Source of the DNA: an uncultured Psychroserpens sp.
GTDB lineage: Bacteria > Bacteroidota > Bacteroidia > Flavobacteriales > Flavobacteriaceae
Assembly: GCF_947501425.1 (NCBI RefSeq)
Contig: NZ_CANMVN010000001.1
Span: 310,001 to 374,000, forward strand
Direction of reading: 5' to 3'
DNA length: 64,000 bases
Position numbers and translations under genes: made by a program. Below, piece by piece: positions 26,593-34,303 of the stretch. Numbering within the stretch: the first letter of the stretch is position 1; each line of letters begins with the position of its first letter. The notes under the pieces were generated by a model. The model was not told where the DNA came from. It searched no databases and was given only the letters and a program-made list of their open reading frames with translations.

Positions 26593-27096
26593 ATGAAAAT
26601 GAACCGAATTAAACACATATTACTAATCTTTTTACTACCATTGTTTGCTATTGGTCAAACAAGAGATCTTTCGTTATTCAGAAATTTTGTTGATAAAACC
26701 TGGAGTGCACAAGGAAAATGGAATAATGGAACTGAGTTTAAGCAAGAAGTAAGCTTCCATTATGATCTAGATAAGGCTATAGTAGTATCTAAATCAAAAG
26801 GGTTTGTAAACAAAGAGCAAACTAAATTTGGGAATAGAAACCATGGTGTTAGACAATACGATACAGCAACCAATACCATAAAATTTTGGGAGTTTGATAT
26901 CTTCGGAAATGTAACAGAAGGGAACGTGTATGCTGAAGGAAAGAATGTTATATATCAATATAAATATGGAGATACTACTGTAACCGATATGTGGGAGTAT
27001 GTAGATGCATCTACCTATAATTTTAAAGTAGGTAGTTATAAGAATGGAACATGGGAAGAGATTTATCTTGAAACCGTATTTAAAGAAAAGAATTAA
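26593..27096 (+). CDS. Secreted protein of unknown function inserted in the Bat operon
   Basis: The 167-residue product has a signal peptide (HILLIFLLPLFAIGQ) and then a single beta-rich domain: FVDKTWSAQGKW, EVSFHYDLDKAIVVSKSKG, HGVRQYDTATNTIKFWEFDIFGNVTEGNVY, IYQYKYGDTTVTDMWEYVD and FKVGSYKNGTWEEIYLETVF. The strand pattern is like DUF1579/lipocalin-like small barrels, but I cannot assign the family firmly. It is not part of the standard batABCDE set. It sits 80 bp after batB and 1 bp before batC, so it is expressed with the operon. Confidence 0.7.
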   Translation: MKMNRIKHILLIFLLPLFAIGQTRDLSLFRNFVDKTWSAQGKWNNGTEFKQEVSFHYDLDKAIVVSKSKGFVNKEQTKFGNRNHGVRQYDTATNTIKFWEFDIFGNVTEGNVYAEGKNVIYQYKYGDTTVTDMWEYVDASTYNFKVGSYKNGTWEEIYLETVFKEKN

Positions 27097-27097
27097 A

Positions 27098-27928
27098 ATG
27101 AAAAGATTTTTAATTATTTGTGCAATTTTAATGACTACAACGTCTTTTAGTCAAGACAAAGACAAAGAAAGGGAGAAACAACTCAAAGTTGATACCGCTA
27201 AAAATTATGTTTTTGAAGCTAATGAATTGGTAGATGCAGATAATTATATTTCTGCCGAAATGGAATATAGAAAAGCCATTTCAAAAGCACCATCAGTTGT
27301 GGCTGGAAGCTACAATCTTGGCAATACATATTACGAAAAGGGAAATTACGATGAAGCACTTTATCGTCATACACAAGCTGCAGAAAATGCATCAACTAAA
27401 ACCGAAAAGCATAAAGCATATCATAATATTGGTAATATCTTAATGAAAGAAGAATTGTGTCAAGAAGCGGTAGAAGCTTATAAAAATGCATTAAGAAATG
27501 ACCCAACTGATGATGAAACAAGATATAACCTCGCCATAGCCAAAGAATGTGCAGCTCAACAACAGCAGGAAAAAGATCAGGAAGAGGAAAAAAACGACGA
27601 AGACAAAGAAGACGAAAATAAAGATCAGGATAAAAAGGAAGAAGAGAAGAAAGAAGACCCTGAGGATAAAGGTGACCAGGATAAGAAAGAAGGCGAGGAT
27701 GAGCAAGATGAAGAAGGAAAACCTAAAGATGAAAAAGATCAAGGTAAGGGAGACAAGAAAGATGATAAGGAACAAAAAGGAAAACCAAAACCTAAAGAAG
27801 GACAATTGTCGCCTCAACAAATTAGAAATTTGTTAGAAGCCATGAATAATCAGGAACAGAAAGTTCAGGAAAAAATGAATGCCGAAAAGCAAAAAGGTGT
27901 TAAAGTTAAACCAGAGAAAGATTGGTAG
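27098..27928 (+). CDS. batC: BatC, TPR protein with long acidic/basic tail
   Basis: The track start at 27044 lies within the preceding gene; the ATG at 27098 (MKRFLIICAILMTTTSFSQ) gives a proper signal peptide and follows the previous stop by one base. The 276-residue product has about three TPR units over residues 25-145 (SAEMEYRKAISKAPSVVAGSYNLGNTYYEKGNYDEAL). These are followed by about 100 residues of Glu/Lys/Asp low complexity and a conserved end LSPQQIRNLLEAMNNQEQKVQEKM. This is the BatC layout. The tail produces spurious ORFs in other frames. Confidence 0.9.
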   Translation: MKRFLIICAILMTTTSFSQDKDKEREKQLKVDTAKNYVFEANELVDADNYISAEMEYRKAISKAPSVVAGSYNLGNTYYEKGNYDEALYRHTQAAENASTKTEKHKAYHNIGNILMKEELCQEAVEAYKNALRNDPTDDETRYNLAIAKECAAQQQQEKDQEEEKNDEDKEDENKDQDKKEEEKKEDPEDKGDQDKKEGEDEQDEEGKPKDEKDQGKGDKKDDKEQKGKPKPKEGQLSPQQIRNLLEAMNNQEQKVQEKMNAEKQKGVKVKPEKDW

Positions 27929-27943
27929 TCTAAAACGATACTA

Positions 27944-28750
27944 ATGAAAAAGTCAGCTGTTTTATTAGCCATATTTTTGTCAAGTTTCACGTTTGCTCAG
28001 GTGAAATTTGAAGCTGAGGTTGCAAAAAAAAGAATGGGGATTAATGAACGATTGCGTGTGGACTTTATCATGAACAAAGAGGAAGATCAGTTTGCTGCTC
28101 CCGATTTTGAAGATTTTATTATAGTTGACGGACCTAACCAAAATATCCATACCTCTTGGGTTAGAGGCAAAAAAACCTACACCAAAACAATTACCTATTA
28201 CTTAGCTCCTAGAAAAAAAGGAACATTGAAAATTGAAGAGGCATCTGCTGATATCGATGATGCAACTTACACAACAAAACCAATATTAATCAAGGTTGGG
28301 GAGAAGGATAGGTTTACTGGTAAAGAAAAAGATTCTATTACAAGTATTATAAATAGTAACATTTATGTTGTAACAGAAGTTTCTAAAAATGAAGTTGCCT
28401 TAGGGGATTCTTTAACAATAACCTATAAGTTGTATGTCTCTCCAGAATTTGGAGTTTCTAATTATAAAGAGATGGAAATACCACAATTTGAAGGTTTCAA
28501 CTCTGAAAGTATTAAAGAAGACAGAGCAGTTATTCAAAAGAAGATGGTTAATGATAAAGAGTTTCGGTTTATTGTTTTTAGAGAGATGAGGTTAATACCA
28601 AAACAAAAAGGACAAATTGAGATAGATTCTTTTGAAATCAGTGTTTCAGCCGAAATGCCCACTCCTAGAAGAGACATTTTTGGTAGCAAAGTGATGCAAA
28701 AAGAAGTTAGATCATTTCAAACAGATAATATTATTATTAATGTTTTATAA
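27944..28750 (+). CDS. Short BatD paralogue (N-terminal domains only)
   Basis: The 268-residue product has a signal peptide (MKKSAVLLAIFLSSFTFAQ) and two Ig-like domains matching the first ~270 residues of the following BatD: VKFEAEVAKKRMGINERLRVDFIMNK against VKFEAKVSKKKLGINERLRIDFVMNK, and similar TITYKLYVSPEFGVSNYKE and FGSKVMQKEVRSF segments. It ends before the third domain and lacks the membrane helix and cytosolic part, so it should be a soluble periplasmic protein. It arose by tandem duplication of batD with loss of the 3' half, or by partial duplication. It is 15 bp after batC and 20 bp before batD. Confidence 0.88.
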   Translation: MKKSAVLLAIFLSSFTFAQVKFEAEVAKKRMGINERLRVDFIMNKEEDQFAAPDFEDFIIVDGPNQNIHTSWVRGKKTYTKTITYYLAPRKKGTLKIEEASADIDDATYTTKPILIKVGEKDRFTGKEKDSITSIINSNIYVVTEVSKNEVALGDSLTITYKLYVSPEFGVSNYKEMEIPQFEGFNSESIKEDRAVIQKKMVNDKEFRFIVFREMRLIPKQKGQIEIDSFEISVSAEMPTPRRDIFGSKVMQKEVRSFQTDNIIINVL

Positions 28751-28770
28751 TCAGGTATCGTAGAAAGAAG

Positions 28771-30546
28771 ATGAAAGCTTTAAAACACATAGTATTTTTA
28801 CTGGTTGTACTCACTACAAGCATGACATTTGCTCAAGTAAAATTTGAAGCTAAGGTTAGCAAGAAAAAATTAGGAATTAACGAGCGTTTGCGTATTGATT
28901 TCGTTATGAACAAAGATGGGGATAATTTTAATCCGCCAGACTTTGCCAATTTTACAGTTGTAGGCGGTCCTAACACCTCTGTAAGTAATTCCTGGCTTAA
29001 TGGTCAGCACTCATACACCAAAACCTATAGTTATTTTTTGTCACCTAAAAAAAGAGGAAAAATTAGAATCAACCAAGCTACTATAGAAATTGAAGGAGAG
29101 ATTTATAAAACTCAGGTTGTTAATGTTGAAGTGACCAAAGCGGTTAAACGACCAAATGATCCAGATAATGTTGAAGGTGTTGCCTCAGAAAGCATACATT
29201 TGGTGGCCGAGATCTCTAAAACTAATCCTTACATCAATGAGGCTATTACTGTAGTCTATAAGTTATATGTCTCTTCAAATACAGGTGTTAGTAATTGGAG
29301 AGAAATCGATAATCCGAGATACAATGATTTTTGGAGCCAGAAAATTGAAACCAAAGGATTGAAAATTCAAAATGGTAAATATAAAGGCGAAGATTATCGA
29401 TATGTTGTACTCCGAAAAACAGTGCTATATCCTCAGAAAACAGGAAAACTGGAAATAGAACCGCTTACGTTGGATATTACTGTAGAAGTCCCAACAAACA
29501 GACGGAATATATTTGGTGGACGTCATATGGCAGAAGTCAATAGAACGGTATCCGCAGGAAGTCGAGTTATCAATGTTAAACCTTTACCTGAAGCTGGAAA
29601 ACCAGAGGATTTTGCTGGTGCTGTAGGTGATTTTAAATTTAACGTAATCACCTCTAAAACCGAATTGAATGCTTCAGAATCTTTACAAGCTAGAGTTGAA
29701 GTGACTGGAAAAGGAAATTTAAACCTATTCCAATTACCAAAATTAACTGTGCCAAGCTCTCTTGAGGTTTATGAACCAGAGCACAACGAAAATATTAGAA
29801 CAAATCTTACAGGAATCCAAGGATCTATTTCAGATAATTATACTATTGTACCACAGTATAAAGGGAAATATCCAATACCGAGTATTTCATTTTCATATTT
29901 TGATCTCGAAACAGAAACGTATAAGCGAATTTCTTCGGGTGAAATAGTGATCGATGTCATTGAAGGACCTGTTAATACCTCCTCAGGTGATAATAATTTA
30001 GTAACAACAGAATCTAATGAAAAAGAAAAGGTTTTAAGTAGCGATCAATTTGCATTTATAAAAACTGATGCCAAATTAAAGCCCATTGCTTCAGAAAATT
30101 TCTTTAAATCCGCCAAGTTTTGGAGTTCATTATTATTGCCTTTACTGGCTATTCCATTAGCAATGGTATACCGTAAGAAGAAAGAAGAGCGTAGCGCAGA
30201 TGTCTTCGGAAATAAAATTAGGAAAGCCGATAAACTGGCAAGACGCTATCTAAGTGAAGCTAAAAAGGCATTAGGTGAAAAAGAAGCTTTTTATGTGGCT
30301 TTAGAAAAAGCATTTCATAATTATTTAAAGGCGAAGTTACATATTGAAACAACCGATTTCAGTAAAGAAAAAATAGAAAGTACCTTGTTAGAAAAGCAAG
30401 TCAATGACACCACAGTAAAAGAGTTTATAAGTATTTTGGAGCATTGTGAGCTAGCAAGGTATACACCAATTACCAACGTTGAGATGCAACAGGATTATGA
30501 TAAAGCAGCATCAGCAATAGCAATCATTGATAAAGAGATTAGATAG
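28771..30546 (+). CDS. batD: BatD, aerotolerance membrane protein
   Basis: The 591-residue product has a signal peptide (to about residue 22), three or more Ig-like domains over about 23-400 (KLGINERLRIDFVMN; VYKLYVSSNTGVSNWREI; FNVITSKTELNASESLQARVEVTGKGNLNLFQLPKL), a membrane helix near 450-467 (FWSSLLLPLLAIPLAMVY) and a cytosolic helical domain with RKADKLARRYLSEAKKALGEKEAFYVALEKAFHNYLKAKL. This is complete BatD. It probably bridges the periplasmic VWA proteins and the cytosolic MoxR/DUF58 side. Confidence 0.93.
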   Translation: MKALKHIVFLLVVLTTSMTFAQVKFEAKVSKKKLGINERLRIDFVMNKDGDNFNPPDFANFTVVGGPNTSVSNSWLNGQHSYTKTYSYFLSPKKRGKIRINQATIEIEGEIYKTQVVNVEVTKAVKRPNDPDNVEGVASESIHLVAEISKTNPYINEAITVVYKLYVSSNTGVSNWREIDNPRYNDFWSQKIETKGLKIQNGKYKGEDYRYVVLRKTVLYPQKTGKLEIEPLTLDITVEVPTNRRNIFGGRHMAEVNRTVSAGSRVINVKPLPEAGKPEDFAGAVGDFKFNVITSKTELNASESLQARVEVTGKGNLNLFQLPKLTVPSSLEVYEPEHNENIRTNLTGIQGSISDNYTIVPQYKGKYPIPSISFSYFDLETETYKRISSGEIVIDVIEGPVNTSSGDNNLVTTESNEKEKVLSSDQFAFIKTDAKLKPIASENFFKSAKFWSSLLLPLLAIPLAMVYRKKKEERSADVFGNKIRKADKLARRYLSEAKKALGEKEAFYVALEKAFHNYLKAKLHIETTDFSKEKIESTLLEKQVNDTTVKEFISILEHCELARYTPITNVEMQQDYDKAASAIAIIDKEIR

Positions 30547-30548
30547 TG

Positions 30549-31304
30549 ATGAGATTAATGTACATACTGGTTTTTTTGTTGAGCACAATGTCTCATGCTC
30601 AAAATCAAACTATTTTTGAGCAAGCAAATGCATTATATAATCAAGCAAAATATACCGAAGCCCTAGAGAAGTATACATCCATTTTAGATTCGGGAGAACA
30701 CTCTGCCGAATTATATTTCAATATCGCAAATTCGCACTATAAGCTCAATCATATAGCACCAAGTATCTATTATTACGAAAAGGCCTTATTGTTAAAACCG
30801 AATGATAAGGATATAAAAAATAATATTGCTTATGCTAGAAACATGACTGTTGATGATATTGAAACACTACCTGAAGTAGGCTTTTCCAGATTAATCAAAA
30901 ATGTTACCAATACGATGAGTTTTGATAATTGGGCAAAATTATCTGTTGGTTTAATCATTGGGTTTGTCCTGTTATTTCTTCTATATTATTTTTCTCATAG
31001 CACTGCTAAAAAACGATTTGCTTTTGTGACAAGTTTGTCTTGTCTTTTCTTATCGTGTGTAGCTGTTGCCTTTGCTTTCCATAAATTTGAACTAGTAGAG
31101 AGGGATCAGCCTGCTATAGTTTTTGCTCAGGAGGCCCAAATTAAGAGTGAGCCAAATCTGCGAAGTCCAGAGTCATTTAAACTACATGAAGGGACTAAGG
31201 TTCAAATAATTGATACCGTTGATAATTGGAAAAAAATCAAGCTTTCAGACGGAAAAACAGGTTGGATTTTAAAAAATGACGTTAAAATGTTGAAGAATAT
31301 TTAA
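30549..31304 (+). CDS. batE: BatE, TPR and SH3-like protein
   Basis: The track begins at the GTG at 30546; the ATG at 30549 (MRLMYILVFLLSTMSHAQ) gives a normal signal peptide. The 251-residue product has two to three TPR units over about 20-95 (LYFNIANSHYKLNHIAPSIYYYEKALLL), two membrane helices near 130-148 and 158-178, and an SH3-like C-terminal domain (IVFAQEAQIKSEPNLRS...TGWI). This is the BatE layout and closes the Bat operon. No terminator hairpin follows. Confidence 0.9.
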   Translation: MRLMYILVFLLSTMSHAQNQTIFEQANALYNQAKYTEALEKYTSILDSGEHSAELYFNIANSHYKLNHIAPSIYYYEKALLLKPNDKDIKNNIAYARNMTVDDIETLPEVGFSRLIKNVTNTMSFDNWAKLSVGLIIGFVLLFLLYYFSHSTAKKRFAFVTSLSCLFLSCVAVAFAFHKFELVERDQPAIVFAQEAQIKSEPNLRSPESFKLHEGTKVQIIDTVDNWKKIKLSDGKTGWILKNDVKMLKNI

Positions 31305-31337
31305 ACATTATTTAACCAAATTATTAAAATCTAATTT

Positions 31338-31345
31338 TATATTTG
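31338..31345 (+). promoter_or_regulatory. -7 element (TATATTTG) ahead of the small Glu-rich protein and SulP genes
   Basis: TATATTTG at 31338-31345 is a perfect match to TAnnTTTG. No TTG lies at the expected -33 position. Its place overlaps the track start at 31343, which argues that translation begins at the ATG at 31364. Confidence 0.45.
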
Positions 31346-31363
31346 TTTCTTTATGCTCTATTT

Positions 31364-31666
31364 ATGAGACGAAATTTAATAGTTATTTTTTTTTCAACCA
31401 TCTTTATGATGCTAATAGTAGCACCAGCAGTCATCATGGCTATTGATGAATCTATGGACATGTCCTGTCTTTATAATATTTCTGAAGAAGAGGAAGAAAA
31501 AGAAAGTGAAAAAAATAAAGAACTTGAGGTTTTTGTTGATTGTACAGGAGAAAATGAAGAAAGTTTTATCTCCACAAACAGGAACAAGTATCTAGTATAT
31601 GCTTTTAAAAATTATCCCAAGCCTCATCTTAATTTAATTTCCCCTCCTCCCGAATTCATTTCGTAA
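31364..31666 (+). CDS. Small secreted or membrane-anchored Glu-rich protein upstream of SulP
   Basis: From the ATG at 31364 the product has 100 residues: MRRNLIVIFFSTIFMMLIVAPAVIMAI (signal or anchor), a Glu/Lys stretch (ISEEEEEKESEKNKELE), a pair of Cys (SCLYN, DCTGE), and a C-terminal tail YPKPHLNLISPPPEFIS. I recall short flavobacterial proteins of this layout with a similar proline-rich tail next to transporter genes, but no function is known to me. It precedes the SulP gene by 85 bp and probably leads the same transcript. Confidence 0.6.
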   Translation: MRRNLIVIFFSTIFMMLIVAPAVIMAIDESMDMSCLYNISEEEEEKESEKNKELEVFVDCTGENEESFISTNRNKYLVYAFKNYPKPHLNLISPPPEFIS

Positions 31667-31751
31667 TTTTTACAAAAAACTGGACTCTATTGTCCTAACT
31701 AATTACCAAATTAGCTAACGAGTTTACTCTTTAGCCCAAATCAATACATAT

Positions 31752-33347
31752 ATGTTTAAAACTATTAAGAATGACTTACCAGCGAGTATAGTCGTATTTT
31801 TTGTCGCATTACCATTATGCCTTGGTATTGCACTAGCAAGTGGAGCGCCATTATTTTCAGGGCTTATTGCAGGAATTATTGGAGGAATTGTTGTTGGAAG
31901 TTTAAGTGGCTCCAAGATTGGAGTTAGTGGTCCTGCAGCAGGATTAGCCGCAATTGTATTAACTGCAATTGGAACACTTGGAGGCTTTCAAAACTTTTTA
32001 CTTGCTGTTGTTCTTGGAGGATTGATTCAGTTGATATTTGGCTTATTAAAGGCTGGTATTATTGGATATTACTTTCCGTCATCGGTTATCAAAGGAATGC
32101 TTACTGGAATTGGAATCATTATTATCTTAAAACAGATTCCTTATTTCTTCGGACTTGACAAAAATCCAGAAGGTGATTTTGCATTCTTGCAACTTGATGG
32201 AGAGAATACGTTCACCGAATTACTTAAAGCAATAAATGCATTAATAAGTGGAAACTTTGATAAAGGTGCAACACTTATTGCCCTTGTTGCACTTGGAATA
32301 CTCCTGCTTTGGAGCAATGTATTGAGTAAAAAAGGTAAGTTTTTTGAAGTTATCCAAGGACCATTAGTAGCGGTAGTTGTAGGTATTATATTCTATGTAT
32401 TGACAAAATCTAATGACGCACTAGCCCTTCAATCTTCACACTTGGTAAGTGTACCAGTGCCTGAAAACTTTGATTCGTTCATTGGACAATTTAGTTTTCC
32501 AAATTTTTCAGCCATTACTAACCCAGAGATTTGGGTTGTTGCATTTACTATTGCCTTAGTTGCTAGTCTAGAGACCTTACTTTGTGTTGAAGCCACAGAC
32601 AAATTAGATCCACATAAAAACGTGACACCAACTAACAGAGAATTGCTTGCTCAAGGTACTGGAAATATAATTTCTGGTTTGATTGGAGGTTTGCCAATTA
32701 CACAAGTAATTGTAAGAAGTTCGGCTAATATCCAGTCTGGAGGTCGTAGTAAAGCATCAGCTGTGATTCACGGATTTTTCTTATTGATCTCAGTGATTTT
32801 AATTCCAAAACTATTAAACATGATCCCATTATCTGTACTGGCAGCTGTATTATTTATAGTAGGATTTAAATTAGCTAAACCTTCATTGTTTAAAAAAATG
32901 TACGAACTAGGTTGGAAGCAATGGGTGCCTTTTACAATAACTGTGCTTGGTATAGTATTTACAGACTTACTCGTTGGAATTGGAATGGGATTAGCTGTAG
33001 GTATTGTGGTAATCTTAATAAAGAGCTACCAAAACTCTCACTTCTTACATATTGAAGATAAAAGTAACGGGAAACATAAAATAAAAATGACACTTGCTGA
33101 AGAGGTGACTTTTTTTAACAAAGGAGCCATTCTTAAGGAACTGGATAGTTTACCAAGAGATACCTATCTCGAGCTAGATGTTAGGAAAACAAGATATCTT
33201 GATAATGATATTATTGAAATACTTGATGATTTCGCAATTAAAGCTAAAGAGCGACATATTGATATTCAATTAGTCTCAGAACGCGGCACCGTTGAAAACC
33301 CAGAAAGTTTTATTGAGTTTTTCCGATTAAGACCAAAAACTGCTTGA
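31752..33347 (+). CDS. SulP family anion transporter (putative bicarbonate/sulfate transporter)
   Basis: The 531-residue protein has about 11-12 hydrophobic segments with SulP motifs: SIVVFFVALPLCLGIALASGAPL at the start, GSKIGVSGPAAGLAAIVLTAI, SLETLLCVEATDKLDPHK and ELLAQGTGNIISGLIGGLPITQVIVRSSANIQSGGRSK. A shortened STAS-like domain follows (VTFFNKGAILKELDSLP...LDVRKTRYLDNDII). The SulP family carries sulfate, bicarbonate or other anions. Substrate is inferred as bicarbonate from the carbonic anhydrase encoded downstream. It is 13 bp ahead of the universal-stress-like gene. Confidence 0.9.
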   Translation: MFKTIKNDLPASIVVFFVALPLCLGIALASGAPLFSGLIAGIIGGIVVGSLSGSKIGVSGPAAGLAAIVLTAIGTLGGFQNFLLAVVLGGLIQLIFGLLKAGIIGYYFPSSVIKGMLTGIGIIIILKQIPYFFGLDKNPEGDFAFLQLDGENTFTELLKAINALISGNFDKGATLIALVALGILLLWSNVLSKKGKFFEVIQGPLVAVVVGIIFYVLTKSNDALALQSSHLVSVPVPENFDSFIGQFSFPNFSAITNPEIWVVAFTIALVASLETLLCVEATDKLDPHKNVTPTNRELLAQGTGNIISGLIGGLPITQVIVRSSANIQSGGRSKASAVIHGFFLLISVILIPKLLNMIPLSVLAAVLFIVGFKLAKPSLFKKMYELGWKQWVPFTITVLGIVFTDLLVGIGMGLAVGIVVILIKSYQNSHFLHIEDKSNGKHKIKMTLAEEVTFFNKGAILKELDSLPRDTYLELDVRKTRYLDNDIIEILDDFAIKAKERHIDIQLVSERGTVENPESFIEFFRLRPKTA

Positions 33348-33360
33348 AAACAAAAACATT

Positions 33361-34185
33361 ATGAAAACTAATGCCAACACATATAAAATTCTAGTGCTTT
33401 CCGATTTAAAAAAATCGACAACCAACTTGCTTAAGAGTAGTATTAGTCTTGCTCAAATTATTAATGGAGACATCGATTTTTTCCATGTGAAAAAGCCAAC
33501 TGAAATTGTTGGGCAAGAAAGTCAACTGTCGGCTATTAGAACTATAAATAAATTGCATACTGCTACAACCAATGAAATTGAACAAATTATTACTCCAATT
33601 TCCGAAGCTTATAATATTCCTATAACGTATAAACATGCCTTCGGAAATGTGAAAAATGAGATTGGTGAATACATCAAGAAGACAAATCCTGATATCATTG
33701 TTCTCGGACAGCGAAAATCAAAACCACTTAGTTTCATAGGAGATAATATTTCAGATTTTGTAATAGCACAGCATGATGGTGTGATTATGATTGCAGCTGA
33801 TGATAAAACCCTAGAGCCTAATTCTGAACTCTCTCTTGGAGCACTCAATGGTATTGAGAAGTCTTTTAATATGGATTTTGCACATAGTTTAATTGAACAC
33901 AGCCAAAAACCATTAAAATCTTTCAAAATATATAAAGATTCAAGTGCATCGGAAACTCAAAAGGAAATCTTTGGAAAAAAAACCATCGAATATGCTTTTG
34001 ATCAAGGGAGTAACTCAATGAAAAGCTTGTCCAATTACTTATCAAAGAGTGATGTTAACTTGCTCTGTTTCAATAGAGCAACCAATGGACAAGATAGTCT
34101 GGCTAAATCTGAAGTTAAAAATGCCATAGATACACTTAATGTCTCACTGTTGATAACCAATGGGCAAAACCAAAGTTCGATTTAA
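33361..34185 (+). CDS. Universal stress protein-like protein between two SulP genes
   Basis: The 274-residue cytosolic protein has an N-terminal Usp-like half (YKILVLSDLKKSTTNLLKSSISLAQIINGDIDFFHV, then PDIIVLGQRKSKPLSFIGDNISDFVIAQHDGVIMIA) covering about residues 8-145. A second half (SLGALNGIEKSFNMDFAHSLI... SDVNLLCFNRATNG... NVSLLITNG) looks like a degenerate second Usp domain. The ATP-binding GxxGx9GS motif is not obvious (IVLGQRKSKPLSFIGDN is a weak form). Its position between two SulP genes suggests a regulatory role in anion transport, which is inference. Confidence 0.75.
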   Translation: MKTNANTYKILVLSDLKKSTTNLLKSSISLAQIINGDIDFFHVKKPTEIVGQESQLSAIRTINKLHTATTNEIEQIITPISEAYNIPITYKHAFGNVKNEIGEYIKKTNPDIIVLGQRKSKPLSFIGDNISDFVIAQHDGVIMIAADDKTLEPNSELSLGALNGIEKSFNMDFAHSLIEHSQKPLKSFKIYKDSSASETQKEIFGKKTIEYAFDQGSNSMKSLSNYLSKSDVNLLCFNRATNGQDSLAKSEVKNAIDTLNVSLLITNGQNQSSI

Positions 34186-34303
34186 CAAGGTCTTTTAATT
34201 TAGATGTGATCAGAACTTCTTGTTAATTGAAGTTGAATGTCATTATTTTACTGTTTTTATAACTAAAAAGTCTTAATTTTAGATTGATCCTAACGAATCA
34301 AAT

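Noticed and set aside
27491-27836. Minus-strand 109-aa and plus-strand 95-aa ORFs within batC
   Set aside because: They are shadows of the Glu/Lys/Asp low-complexity tail; composition is Phe/Leu/Ile or Lys/Arg only, with no domain.
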